The position numbers were made by a program, and so were the translations under genes. 37,132 nucleotides of DNA from Candidatus Sumerlaeia bacterium (lineage in GTDB: Bacteria; Sumerlaeota; Sumerlaeia; JADFCW01): NCBI GenBank assembly GCA_026415575.1, contig JAOAGV010000001.1, forward strand, positions 358 to 37,489, written 5' to 3'. Below the pieces are notes generated by a model. The model saw nothing but the letters and a program-made list of their open reading frames with translations, was not told the origin of the DNA and did not search any database. Below, one piece after another: positions 1-8,975 of this stretch; the stretch's first letter is position 1, and each line of letters opens with the position of its first letter.

Positions 1-830
1 CTGTTTTGCTTTCGCCCGCCGCAGCCGGCAACGCAGTTTATATCGTGGAAGGACAGTTGGGCGACAGCAGTCGCACCCTGCACGCGCTGCACTGCGACAA
101 CGGCCGCAATCTGTGGTTGTGGCCGGTTGCCGACGGCGCTTCAGGCGAATTCACAGTTGGCCGCAACCGCATTTTGCTTGCGGACAGGGAAAACGCGATC
201 GTCTGCCTGCCCACGGGGCCAAACGGGACATCGGCCGTTCCACATCCGCAGTGGAGATGCAGCGGCGGCCGTCCAGTTGGTTCGGCAGCCGAGTCCGAAG
301 GCCGCGTTGCTGCTGTCTTTACCCATCCCCATCGCCTTGTTCTTCTCGACGCGGAGACCGGGCGCGAGCTCTGGAACCGCGAATTAACAACAACGCCTTT
401 GACCGGGCCGGTTTTTTCCGGCGAAACAATTTTGGTCGGCCACGAAAGGGGGTTGGGCGCATGGTCGGTTCTTGACGGCCGCTGTGTTCGAGAGTGGCCG
501 AATCTGGGCGGCATCGCATGGCCGATCGTTGTTGCAGGCGACAAAGCGGCCTGCGTCAATACCAGCCGGACGCTTTACCTCATGGACCTGTCCCGCTGGG
601 GGGTTGTAAAAACATACGAGCAGGTTGCAAGCCCCTATCTTCCGATGTTGACGGCCGACCGACTTTGCTTTGCAAGAGAAACGGGTTGGGTGTCCGCCAG
701 CACGGATGCCGAGCCGCTAACCGCCACGTGGTTGCGGCTGCGCCGACAGGAGCGGATCCTGAGCCCCCTGATTGCGGCGAAAGGGTGTGTGTATTTTGCC
801 AGCAGCCGCGGGCTGGTGTGCGGGCGATAG
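1..830 (+). CDS. PQQ-like beta-propeller repeat protein, C-terminal part (5' end outside window)
   Basis: The reading frame is open to the window start and ends at TAG 828-830. The first usable start inside is a TTG at position 6 with no ribosome site, so the gene most likely begins upstream. The product shows repeated blades of the PQQ/BamB type: short strands followed by a hydrophobic-Asp-Gly/Ala-x-x-Gly-x-x-hydrophobic-Trp pattern, for example around LDAETGRELW, HCDNGRNLWLW and VLDGRCVREW. No kinase or protease domain is present in the visible part. Members of this family are scaffold or quinoprotein-like propellers, often secreted. No cofactor or enzymatic role can be assigned from this fragment. 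It lies 82 bp upstream of a sulfatase on the same strand and could be co-transcribed with it. Confidence is high for the fold and low for the function. Confidence 0.75.
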   Translation, partial: VLLSPAAAGNAVYIVEGQLGDSSRTLHALHCDNGRNLWLWPVADGASGEFTVGRNRILLADRENAIVCLPTGPNGTSAVPHPQWRCSGGRPVGSAAESEGRVAAVFTHPHRLVLLDAETGRELWNRELTTTPLTGPVFSGETILVGHERGLGAWSVLDGRCVREWPNLGGIAWPIVVAGDKAACVNTSRTLYLMDLSRWGVVKTYEQVASPYLPMLTADRLCFARETGWVSASTDAEPLTATWLRLRRQERILSPLIAAKGCVYFASSRGLVCGR

Positions 831-841
831 GGGAGTGGAAG

Positions 842-870
842 GGATGGACGAAGCGGACGTGATGGATGGA
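842..870. repeat. GTCCA-type repeat, copy 1 (reverse orientation)
   Basis: This run of GGACG/GGATGG units reads on the minus strand as spaced GTCCA/GTCC words. The same words occur at 24431-24475 and 32324-32375. It lies in the short gap upstream of the sulfatase at 913. It is called a family only because of the shared word pattern. Confidence 0.45.
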
Positions 871-912
871 AAGCAGGCTGTAAAACACAATTCAACCGGA
901 GGTGGACCCACG

Positions 913-2391
913 ATGAGGGAAAAAACAACGCGCCGGGAAATGCTGCGAACCTGTCTGGGAGGAATAGGCGCGGCGATGGTTTCGCTGTCGGCATCGGGCG
1001 GTGCGAAGCGCCGGCCGAATTTCATTATCATCCTCGCCGACGACCTCGGCTACGGCGACATCGCCGGATTCGGGACAAAGCCGCTGCCGTATGCCACGCC
1101 GCGGCTCCAACGCATGGCCGACGAGGGCGCGCGCCTCACCGACTTCAGCGTGCCCATGCCCTTTTGCGCCCCGACCCGCGCCTCGCTCCTGACGGGCCGC
1201 TATCCGTTCCACCACACCGTGGTCGGCAATCCCACGCCCGACGCAGGCATTAACGATGCCGGTCTGCCGCCGAACGAAGTTACCATCGCCGAGGCGCTCA
1301 AGACCGCCGGCTATGCCACGTGCTGCATCGGCAAATGGCACCTCGGCCACACGCCGCCATTCCTGCCGCGCACGCAGGGCTTTGATGAATACTTTGGCAT
1401 CCTATACTCCAACGACATGCGGCCCGTCCAACTCGTTGAAAACGAGACCGTAGTCGAGTATCCCGTCGTGCAGGCCACGCTCACCCGGCGCTATACGGAC
1501 CGCGCGCTGGACTTCCTCGAGCGAAATCGCAACCGACCGTTCTTCCTCTACCTGCCGCACGCAATGCCCCACAAGCCGCTGGCGGCGTCCGAGGATTTTT
1601 ACACGCCCGAAACCCCCGACGATTTATATGCCGATGTCATTCGGGAATTGGATTTCTCGGTCGGCCGCATTCTCGACACACTCAAAAAACTGGGGCTGGA
1701 CGAAAACACGATGGTGATCTTCACCTCGGACAACGGCCCTTGGTATGGCGGAAGCACGGGAGGCTTGCGCGGCATGAAGGGACGCTCGTGGGAAGGCGGC
1801 TATCGCGTGCCGCTAATCGCGCGCTGGCCGGGCCGGATTCCCGCCGGCGTGGTCAACAACCAGATGGCCGGCATCATTGACATCATGCCGACAGTTCTGG
1901 CGGCCGCGGGGATTGAGCCGCCGAAAGAGCGCCCGCTCGACGGGAAAGACATTATGCCGCTTTTGAGGTCGGCCGACGCACCGAGTCCGCATGAAGCGCT
2001 TTTTGGAATGACAGGCGCCAACGTGGCAACCGTGCGCAGCGGCAAGTGGAAACTGCATGTCCGCGCGCCCGCTGCCGAACCAAAACGGCCGCCGGAAAAA
2101 TGGACCGACCCGCGCGGCCCCGACGGCGTGACCATCCTTGCGCCCTATGAACAATACACACCCGCCGCCTATCCGGGTGTGGCCGGTGGCGATGTTCCGA
2201 AACCGCTTATGTTGTTCGATCTCGAAGCCGACCCGGCCGAACAACACGACGTGGCGGCGCAGCATCCGGAAGTGGTGGCGCGGCTGAAGGCAATCTACGA
2301 CCGGACGGTGAAAGATTTGCCGGAACTTTCATGGCCGAAGGGAACCGGCAAACTGCGGCGTGTCAAGGGCGGTGCGCTGAAATACGACTGA
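913..2391 (+). CDS. Sulfatase, Cys-type formylglycine-dependent, Tat-exported
   Basis: This hydrolyses sulfate esters, probably on sulfated glycans, outside the cytoplasm. ATG 913 is chosen because GGAGG at 898-902 sits ten bases before it; an open frame upstream to 772 lacks such a site. The product is 492 residues, normal for the family. The N-terminus has a twin-arginine stretch (TTRREML) followed by a hydrophobic segment, suggesting Tat export. The metal-binding motif ILADDLGYGD follows at about residue 40. The sulfatase signature CAPTR starts at Cys85, the residue that would be converted to formylglycine, and GKWHLGH lies near residue 140. The FTSDNG metal motif is also present. No formylglycine-generating enzyme or anaerobic maturase is encoded in the window, so maturation must be supplied from elsewhere. 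The substrate is unknown. Confidence 0.93.
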   Translation: MREKTTRREMLRTCLGGIGAAMVSLSASGGAKRRPNFIIILADDLGYGDIAGFGTKPLPYATPRLQRMADEGARLTDFSVPMPFCAPTRASLLTGRYPFHHTVVGNPTPDAGINDAGLPPNEVTIAEALKTAGYATCCIGKWHLGHTPPFLPRTQGFDEYFGILYSNDMRPVQLVENETVVEYPVVQATLTRRYTDRALDFLERNRNRPFFLYLPHAMPHKPLAASEDFYTPETPDDLYADVIRELDFSVGRILDTLKKLGLDENTMVIFTSDNGPWYGGSTGGLRGMKGRSWEGGYRVPLIARWPGRIPAGVVNNQMAGIIDIMPTVLAAAGIEPPKERPLDGKDIMPLLRSADAPSPHEALFGMTGANVATVRSGKWKLHVRAPAAEPKRPPEKWTDPRGPDGVTILAPYEQYTPAAYPGVAGGDVPKPLMLFDLEADPAEQHDVAAQHPEVVARLKAIYDRTVKDLPELSWPKGTGKLRRVKGGALKYD

Positions 2392-3010
2392 GCGCGGGTA
2401 TGTAGTTCCCATTTTTGTGGGCGATTGGATTGGGCTTTGCCACGCGGCGGGAGCTACAATCATCCCGACCACCGCTCCAAAGGTTTTCCCGAAATCAGGA
2501 GAATGTCGTTCAATCATGCTGTGGCCTTATTCGGGCCGGAAGGGCGAAAAGGAAAAGGCCGGAGGCAGTACCCTTTTCATTATGAACAAATTGGCGTCCA
2601 CTTTGGACTGCGGCAGCCATGCTGCCGCTTTCTTTTGTAACAAACTCAAACCCGCCAAGCGGCGGTTCTTTCCGCAGCGCCGACGGGTTGCCTAACGACG
2701 GACAATTTCAGCAAAGCGGCAGCATGGCTGCCCGCACTCCAAAGCCCTTGGCGCTGTGCGAGGGAATTCTTCCGGCATCAAGCGGCAATCTTGCCTGTGC
2801 TCGCTGAAACATTCTCCCGATTTTGGGAATTACACCCCGCGAAAGGTTTGCCATAGTTATTGAAGTTCGGGTAACTGGCTGACATGGAAGATACCCCATT
2901 TCGGCCATTGTTTGCCGCTTATCTGAGCACTCTGGTCGTCTTCAATTTTGGCGGGGTCTGATAAATCCAAAATCCTATGAACGGCATTCTCGGAACGAAA
3001 CGGCCAAAGT
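2392..3010. other. 619-bp non-coding interval between convergent genes
   Basis: This lies between the ends of a plus-strand sulfatase and a minus-strand response regulator. Open frames here are short, lack ribosome sites and overlap each other, so no gene is called. The recognisable content is the inverted-repeat element at 2602-2743. The segment around 2960-2980 contains AAATCCAAAATCC, a word of the palindromic repeat family seen in the polymerase gene. Confidence 0.6.
2602..2743. repeat. Imperfect long inverted repeat (possible palindromic or MITE-like element)
   Basis: The left arm (2602-2631) begins TTTGGACTGCGGCAGCC. The right arm (2713-2743) is its reverse complement apart from one inserted base and one mismatch over about 30 positions. 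About 80 bases separate the arms and hold a smaller hairpin candidate (AACCCGCC paired loosely with GACGGGTT). Transcribed RNA could fold into a long stem. No transposase or flanking target duplication was identified. It lies between two convergent genes, so it could also act as a bidirectional terminator, although it lacks U-tracts. Confidence 0.7.
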
Positions 3011-3661
3011 CTATTTTACATGGCCGGTTTCCATGGCCAGCCGGATCAGTTCGGCCGTATTGCGCACCTGAAGTTTTTCCATCAGGCGGCTGCGATAGGT
3101 GCTGACGGTGCGTTCGCTGAGCCCCATGCTTTTGGCGACCTCGCGGACGGTGCGGCCTTGTCCAAGGAGGGTAAAAACCTCGAACTCGCGGGTGGAGAGC
3201 GACTCCAGCACAGGCGGGCGGGTGTGCGGGCGGGCAAGGCGGTTCATCAGGCGGTCGGCAATCTCGGCGGTAACGTAGGTTTTCCCCTCGCGAATCGCCT
3301 TGATGGCCTTGATCAGCTCCGTAGCAGCGGCTTGTTTGAGAAGAAAACCGTTGGCCCCGGCCTGAAGCGCATGATAAGCGTATTGAACGTTGTCATGCAT
3401 GGTGAGGATGAGAATGCCGGCGCGGGGGAGGATGGCGCGAAGGCGCCCGACCGCTTCGAGGCCGGTCATGCCGGGCATGCTGATGTCCAGCAGAATGACA
3501 TCGGGATTTGTGGACTCGGCTTTTTGGATGGTCTCAACGCCGTCGGCGGCCTCGCCCACAATCTCGATCAGACCGCTGTCTTCGAGCACGCGGCGAAGCC
3601 CCTCCCGGACCATGATGTGGTCATCGGCAAGCAAGACGCGGATTTTGGGCGGCATGTTCAT
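3011..3661 (-). CDS. NarL/FixJ-family response regulator (REC + LuxR-type HTH)
   Basis: This is a DNA-binding response regulator and the predicted output of the kinase encoded directly upstream. Residues 7-125 form a receiver domain with an acidic pair (ADDH), phospho-acceptor Asp59 in VILLDISMPG, and a conserved Lys in FLLKQAA. Residues 150-212 form a LuxR/GerE helix-turn-helix: LSTREFEVFTLLGQGRTVRE, then LSERTVSTYRSRL. Its start overlaps the stop of the upstream kinase by four bases (ATGA), implying translational coupling and 1:1 production. NarX/DegS-type kinases normally pair with NarL/DegU-type regulators, which matches this arrangement. It is the last gene of the five-gene minus-strand operon. 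Target genes are unknown; none of the flanking promoters shows an obvious repeated site for it. Confidence 0.95.
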   Translation of the reverse strand: MNMPPKIRVLLADDHIMVREGLRRVLEDSGLIEIVGEAADGVETIQKAESTNPDVILLDISMPGMTGLEAVGRLRAILPRAGILILTMHDNVQYAYHALQAGANGFLLKQAAATELIKAIKAIREGKTYVTAEIADRLMNRLARPHTRPPVLESLSTREFEVFTLLGQGRTVREVAKSMGLSERTVSTYRSRLMEKLQVRNTAELIRLAMETGHVK

Positions 3662-6600
3662 GATTCCCTCCGGACGGGCACGCTGGCACGAATGGTCGTG
3701 CCTTGCCCCGGTTGCGAAGCGATATGCAACGAGCCGCCGACCAATTGCAAGCGTTCGCGCATGCCCAGCAGACCGAAGCTGGTCTGCCAGTTCAGCGAGG
3801 CGGGATCAAAGCCGCGGCCGTCGTCGCGGATCATTAAAGCAATGTGTGCTTCGTTTTCCCGGGCGAGAGTGATTTCGACTGCGCGGGCGCCGGCGTGTCG
3901 CGCCACATTGGTCAAGGCTTCCTGAACCACGCGGTATAGCGCCACGGAGCATTCCGAAGAAATGGGCATAACCACGCCAAAGGGGTTGGTCAGGCGGACG
4001 GTAATACCGGTGCGTTCCTGAAACTCATCGAGGCAGGATTCAAGCGCGGGCGCCAGTCCGAGGTCGTCGAGAATGCCGGGCCGCAGCGAGGCGGTCAAAT
4101 GGCGGACGGTGGTTTGGGCTTCGTGGATTTGTGTGTGCAAGCGGGCGAGAACTTCAGTGGCTTTTGTTGCCGCAGGCGTATGCCGCGCCATTTGACGGTC
4201 AAGGTCAATCTGAATGGCCGTAAGGATTTGGCCGAGACTGTCGTGGAGTTCGCGGGCAATGCGGGCGCGTTCGTCTTCCAGCGAGCGAATGAGCTGGCCG
4301 GACAGCGAGTGCAACTCGCGCCGGGAGCGGTCGAGCTGGTCGTGGGCCTCGGCCCAGCTTAGGGCCACGGCCAGTTGGTCGGCGATGGCGGCCAAAAACT
4401 TTGTTATGTGCGGCCGGGAGGCGATGGGTCGGGCGGCCGCAGCGCAGAGAACCGCGACAGTTGTCTTTTTTGAGCGGATGGGGAAGGTGAGCAAGTAGCG
4501 GATTTCGCGCCATTTCAAGGGAAATGGAAGCGGTTCGGTTTTCTCCCCCAAATTCAGGTCTTCTGCCTCCAATCCCCGCGACGCGGTTAAAGAGGACAGG
4601 GGAGGACCGGTGGTGTCTGTGCCGAGCGCAATCCAAGTTTCCATCTGGCCGGTGTCGGAGACAGCGCGTTCCACGCTCAGGATCTCGAAGCCGGTAAGGT
4701 CCATGATTTGGCGGAGAACCGTTTGGACGGCTTCTTCGAGAGGGGTTCCGGCAAGGAGCCCGCCCGTCAGGCCAAAGCCGATTTCCGTGAGGCGGACTTC
4801 CCATGCCAGAGAAGTTTCCAGTTCATATTGATGAACCGCGGCGGCGACAAGTCCGGCGACCTCTTCGAGCGCCACGATGACGGGCGGAGAAAAAACATCT
4901 TTCCGCCGGTCGGCTGCATGGAGGAATCCCATAAATCGGTCGCCGTGCCGAATCGGCAGCAAGGCAAGAGCCCCGACGGGCGGCGCCAAACAGCTGCGGC
5001 CGACATACGGAGCAACCGGAGTGGCGCGATTGGCCTCGCCGGCAACGTCGTTGCAGACAAACGAACCGCCCGCAGTGAGCGGAAGCGCGCCGGCAGCGGT
5101 TTCGCCTTCAAGAAGTGCACCGCAAATGCACGGCTCTTCAGAGGCGGGACGGGCATTTTCCGCGGCGATGAAGGATTCGGGAAAGCCCACGGAGGCGATA
5201 AAGGGAAGCCGGCCGTCGGAATCGGCCAAGCGCAGACCGACCGAATCGCAGCCGACGAACACACGCACCGCCTGCACGACGTCGCCTGCATAGTCGGTGA
5301 TCGAGCGGTGGCGGGCCAGCGCACCGCGTACCGTGCCGATGAGCAGGGCGCGTCGGGCTTCGAGATTGCGGGCGGTGACATCGCGCAGGACGCTGAGGAC
5401 ACCGGCGCGGGCACCGCTCATGATTCGCGCGTGCACCTCAATTTCCACGGGACGTTTGTCGCGCGTGCGCAGGACGCTTTCGAACAAGGGCAAACGGCCT
5501 TGGTCGTCGGCGTTCTTCATTCGGGCGCCGACTTGCTGCACATACTGCCAGCCGCCGATTTTATCGAGTCCCTCGTAGAGCAGTTCTTCCTCGGAGAAAC
5601 CCAGAAGCGAACAGGCGGCTTGATTGACGGCCTGAATGCTGCCGGAGAAATCGTGGAACAGAACCGGATCGCCGATTTCGTCGAACAACTGCCGGTAGCG
5701 CCGCTCGGAATCCATGACTTGGGCGTAGAGCCGGCCGTTTTCGAGAGCCACGCCGATCTGCGACCCGATGACTTCGAGCATCTCAATTTCCGCCTCGGTA
5801 AAATGACTGGGACGGTCGCACGCGATCAGAAGCAATCCGAGCGGAACGCCGCGGGAGTGGATTGGCACCAGAAGAAGCGAGACAATGGGCTGGGAACTGC
5901 CGGAAGGCTGCGGCGGTATGGCAAGGGATGACAGGTCGGAGACCGTATGGACGCGGCCTTCGGCGAGGACGCGGCGGAACGGGGGAGCGTCGCGGCGGAA
6001 ACCGGATTCCACGGAGCGCGTGAACGCTTCGTCGAGGCCGCGGCGTGCGCCGGTGACCAGCTGTTCGTCTTCGAGCAGAAACAGGGCGCCGCTGGACACA
6101 TCCATGACATGCAGGGTTTCTTCGAGCGAGCGGGAAACGAGATACTGGAAGTCGAGGGATTCGTTAAGGGTACGGGCAATAGTATAGTAGGCGGCAAGGC
6201 GGCGGTTGCGCCAATGGAGCTCTTCTTCGGCTTTCCGGCGGGCCGTAATGTCGCGCGCCACGCTCTGGATGACGGATTTGCCGGCACGCAGCACCGACCG
6301 CTGAGTAACTTCGCAAGGGACGGTAGTGCCGTTGCGGGTGCGAAAGAGAACCTCGAAGGGGGCGGGCGGACAGCCGGGTTGCGGGGCGGTAAGACGACGC
6401 CATTCAATCTCGGATTCGTGGGCTATGAGGCGGATCATATTCATTCGCATCAACTCGGCGCGTCCGTAGCCAAGCAATGCGCACGCGGCTTCGTTGATGT
6501 CGAGGATACGCCCGTCGGTCTCATGGACCAGAACGGCATCGGGGATTCCCTCAAACAAATCGCGGAAATGGGATTCGGATTCGCGGAGAGCGGCGCGCAG

Positions 6601-6981
6601 GCGTTTCCATTCGGCCGCCTCGCCGACCCGCCGGCGCAAATAGTTCGGATCGAAGGGTTTGGTAACATAATCAAACACGCGCAATTTCAGCGATTCAACC
6701 GCCGAGGGCAGCGAGGGGAAACCCGTGACCAGCAGAATAGGCATTTCGGGAAAGCGGCGGGCCACCCAGTGCAGGCACTCGAAGTTCTGGTTGCCGGGCA
6801 TGCGATAGTCTATCAGGACGACGTCAAACGGCTCGTCTTGCAAAAGCCGCAGCGTGGCCTCGCCGTCGGCGGCAAGGTGGCAGTCGTAGCCGGCGCTTTC
6901 GAGCAACATGCGAACCGATTCAGCGAAATCGGGCTCGTCGTCTGCAATCAGAACACGGTATTTTTCCGATGCGGAGGCCAT
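3658..6981 (-). CDS. Multi-sensor hybrid histidine kinase REC-PAS-GAF-PAS-GAF-GAF-HisKA_3-HATPase
   Basis: This 1107-residue cytoplasmic sensor kinase has no transmembrane segment. Domains in order: receiver 8-120 (phospho-Asp58 in VVLIDYRMPG, Lys in YVTKPFD); PAS about 137-250; GAF about 255-420; PAS about 428-545; two further GAF-like blocks about 550-720 and 725-880; a dimerisation helix with the NarX/DegS-type H-box ERARIARELHDSLGQ and phospho-His913; and a HATPase_c domain 1010-1104 with N-box QEALTNVARHA and G-box DDGRGFD. The N-terminal receiver means it is itself a phosphorelay recipient, or is autoregulated by a receiver. It is followed by the NarL-type regulator with a 4-bp overlap and preceded by another kinase six bases away. 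Three GAF and two PAS domains imply integration of several small-molecule or redox signals. Ligands cannot be read from the sequence. PAS/GAF boundaries are by eye. Confidence 0.93.
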   Translation of the reverse strand: MASASEKYRVLIADDEPDFAESVRMLLESAGYDCHLAADGEATLRLLQDEPFDVVLIDYRMPGNQNFECLHWVARRFPEMPILLVTGFPSLPSAVESLKLRVFDYVTKPFDPNYLRRRVGEAAEWKRLRAALRESESHFRDLFEGIPDAVLVHETDGRILDINEAACALLGYGRAELMRMNMIRLIAHESEIEWRRLTAPQPGCPPAPFEVLFRTRNGTTVPCEVTQRSVLRAGKSVIQSVARDITARRKAEEELHWRNRRLAAYYTIARTLNESLDFQYLVSRSLEETLHVMDVSSGALFLLEDEQLVTGARRGLDEAFTRSVESGFRRDAPPFRRVLAEGRVHTVSDLSSLAIPPQPSGSSQPIVSLLLVPIHSRGVPLGLLLIACDRPSHFTEAEIEMLEVIGSQIGVALENGRLYAQVMDSERRYRQLFDEIGDPVLFHDFSGSIQAVNQAACSLLGFSEEELLYEGLDKIGGWQYVQQVGARMKNADDQGRLPLFESVLRTRDKRPVEIEVHARIMSGARAGVLSVLRDVTARNLEARRALLIGTVRGALARHRSITDYAGDVVQAVRVFVGCDSVGLRLADSDGRLPFIASVGFPESFIAAENARPASEEPCICGALLEGETAAGALPLTAGGSFVCNDVAGEANRATPVAPYVGRSCLAPPVGALALLPIRHGDRFMGFLHAADRRKDVFSPPVIVALEEVAGLVAAAVHQYELETSLAWEVRLTEIGFGLTGGLLAGTPLEEAVQTVLRQIMDLTGFEILSVERAVSDTGQMETWIALGTDTTGPPLSSLTASRGLEAEDLNLGEKTEPLPFPLKWREIRYLLTFPIRSKKTTVAVLCAAAARPIASRPHITKFLAAIADQLAVALSWAEAHDQLDRSRRELHSLSGQLIRSLEDERARIARELHDSLGQILTAIQIDLDRQMARHTPAATKATEVLARLHTQIHEAQTTVRHLTASLRPGILDDLGLAPALESCLDEFQERTGITVRLTNPFGVVMPISSECSVALYRVVQEALTNVARHAGARAVEITLARENEAHIALMIRDDGRGFDPASLNWQTSFGLLGMRERLQLVGGSLHIASQPGQGTTIRASVPVRRES

Positions 6982-6987
6982 GGAGTG

Positions 6988-8967
6988 TCATCCTGACGGC
7001 AGGGAGATTCTTATGCGGGTGCCGCGGGGCGAGGTCGAGACCACGGCAATATTGCCTTGCAGCGCTTCGACGAGGCTGCGGGAAATGGACAGGCCCAATC
7101 CGAGCCCGCTGTCGCGCCCGCGGCCGCGGCGGGTCGTGAAAAATGGCTCGAATACATGGGGCAAATGCTCGGGGGCGATGCCCGGTCCGGTATCGGCGAT
7201 CTCGGTGATCACTTTTTTGTCGTGTTGGGTGGTGAGGATTTCCAGTTGCCCGCCGGCATTCATGGCGTCCATGGCGTTGCGGATGACATTAAAAAAAATC
7301 TGGGTCAGGAAACCGGGCGGGGCGAGGATTTTGGGCAAATCCGGCGCACGATGATCGAGAAGCGTTATGCCTTTTTGGCGAAGTTTCTGCTCGAGGGTTT
7401 GCAACAGCCCCCCCAGAATGTCGTTGACTTGGACCAGCGCGGCCTGTTGCGCCAGCGGTTGATAGAGGTCGTAGGTCTGGCTGACAATCCGCCCGATGCG
7501 TTCGACTTCCTTTCGCATCAGATCAAAGTAACGTCGGATTTCGGGGGAGGCCGGATTTCCCTCGCTGATAATCGTCATGCAATTCTGAATGGTGGCCAAC
7601 GGATTGTTGATCTCATGGGCAATGGCGGCCGCCACTTGGCCTTGGGCGGCGAATTTTTCCGCCTCGGCCCGCTCGCGTTCGAGGCGGTGGATGGTCTGCG
7701 TACGCTCGGCCACAAGGTCTTCGAGGCGCTCGCTATGGCGGCGGAGGTCTTCTTCCATGCGGCGGCGATCGGTGACATCTTGGCCGACACAGATCAGGCC
7801 GATGGGGCGGTTGTCGGTTCCGAGCATGGCGTTGGCAGTCCAGGCAATGATGCGGCGGCGGCCGTCTTTGCGCATAATAGGAGTTTCGAGTTCGCCGCCG
7901 GTGGTACTGGAAATCACAGCCATGAGTTTGGCGCGCACCTCTTGACAATAGAACGGGTCCGGATAGAGGCGTTCCCAAATGCCCGCATGGCCGAGCACTT
8001 CGGCGGCGGAATAGCCGGACATGGCCTCGGCGGCGCGGTTCCATGTGGTCACATTACCGTCCAAGTCCATCGTGCTGATCCAGACGTTGGCGTTCTCAAT
8101 GAGGTTGGCCCGAAACTCGGACAGTTCGGCAATCCGCTGTTGGGATTCCACCCGCTCGGTCGCGTCTTCGAGAAAAGCCACGTAGCAAGGTTTGCCCCAA
8201 AGCGGCACACGGTCAATGTGAACATGCGCCCAAAAGGTTGTGTCGCCCGAACGGCGCAAAGACCACAGCGAGCGATGGAGAGAACCGGTGCGGCGAAGCG
8301 TTTCCATTTCACGCTCGGCCATTTCCCAGTCTTCGGATGGGATGAACTGGGGTGGGGTGATCCCTTTGAGGCGGTCGGGAGTTGTCCGGAACAGCTGGGC
8401 AGCGGCCGGATTGCCCCGGAGCACCGTAAAGTTTTCGTCCATAACGATGATGCCCTGGCTCGAGCCGTGGAACAGTTCGCGATGCCATGCCTCGGACTCT
8501 TCGAGGGCCAGAGCGGTTTGATGGGCCAGTCGGCGGAAGCGACCCAGTTCGGCGAAGTTGCGAACTTTGGCCAGAAGAATCGCGCTGCGAAAGGGCTTGG
8601 CCAGATAGTCGAGGGCGCCGAGCTCCAGCCCCCGCTCGATGTCCTCGTTGGCCAGTCGTGCACCGGACATAAACAGCACCGGCACATTCTCGAAGCCGCG
8701 GCGTTTTCGGATTGCTTCGAGCAGGTCAAACCCCAGAATATCGGGCAGGGTGACGTCCAGCAAGAGCAAATCCCACGGCGACCAGCCGGCAGGGCCGGCA
8801 CGTTCTACCTCGGCATCGAGTGCGTTCAAAACTTCGCGACCATCCGCACAGAGGGTGCATGCGAATCCGGCTCGGGAAAGAATGCGTTCGATCAAAATTT
8901 GCAGCTGCGGGTCGTCGTCCACAACGAGAATGTTGCCGTGTGCGGCGGCGGGAGACTGCATCGTCAT
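6988..8967 (-). CDS. Hybrid histidine kinase REC-PAS-PAS-HisKA-HATPase (NtrB/AtoS-like core)
   Basis: This soluble 659-residue kinase has an N-terminal receiver (residues about 13-135, phospho-Asp71 in LLLLDVTLPD, Lys in YLAKPF). Two PAS domains follow (about 155-275 and 283-402), then a coiled segment rich in Arg and Glu (about 403-440). The HisKA H-box is AIAHEINNPLATIQN with phospho-His451. A HATPase_c domain covers about 510-657, with N-box FFNVIRNAMDAM, G1 ADTGPGI and G2 GLGLGLSISRSL. The HEINNP form is typical of NtrB/AtoS/ZraS-type kinases, different from the HisKA_3 type next door. No sigma-54 regulator is encoded nearby. Plausible phospho-acceptors are therefore the receivers of the two neighbouring regulators or its own. 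It starts eight bases after the PilZ gene and ends six bases before the next kinase, so it is certainly co-transcribed. Confidence 0.93.
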   Translation of the reverse strand: MTMQSPAAAHGNILVVDDDPQLQILIERILSRAGFACTLCADGREVLNALDAEVERAGPAGWSPWDLLLLDVTLPDILGFDLLEAIRKRRGFENVPVLFMSGARLANEDIERGLELGALDYLAKPFRSAILLAKVRNFAELGRFRRLAHQTALALEESEAWHRELFHGSSQGIIVMDENFTVLRGNPAAAQLFRTTPDRLKGITPPQFIPSEDWEMAEREMETLRRTGSLHRSLWSLRRSGDTTFWAHVHIDRVPLWGKPCYVAFLEDATERVESQQRIAELSEFRANLIENANVWISTMDLDGNVTTWNRAAEAMSGYSAAEVLGHAGIWERLYPDPFYCQEVRAKLMAVISSTTGGELETPIMRKDGRRRIIAWTANAMLGTDNRPIGLICVGQDVTDRRRMEEDLRRHSERLEDLVAERTQTIHRLERERAEAEKFAAQGQVAAAIAHEINNPLATIQNCMTIISEGNPASPEIRRYFDLMRKEVERIGRIVSQTYDLYQPLAQQAALVQVNDILGGLLQTLEQKLRQKGITLLDHRAPDLPKILAPPGFLTQIFFNVIRNAMDAMNAGGQLEILTTQHDKKVITEIADTGPGIAPEHLPHVFEPFFTTRRGRGRDSGLGLGLSISRSLVEALQGNIAVVSTSPRGTRIRISLPSG

Positions 8968-8975
8968 CTTGCTGT

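Noticed and set aside
2417-2807. Small plus-strand frames in the gap after the first sulfatase
   Set aside because: They overlap each other in several frames, lack ribosome sites and run through the inverted-repeat element.
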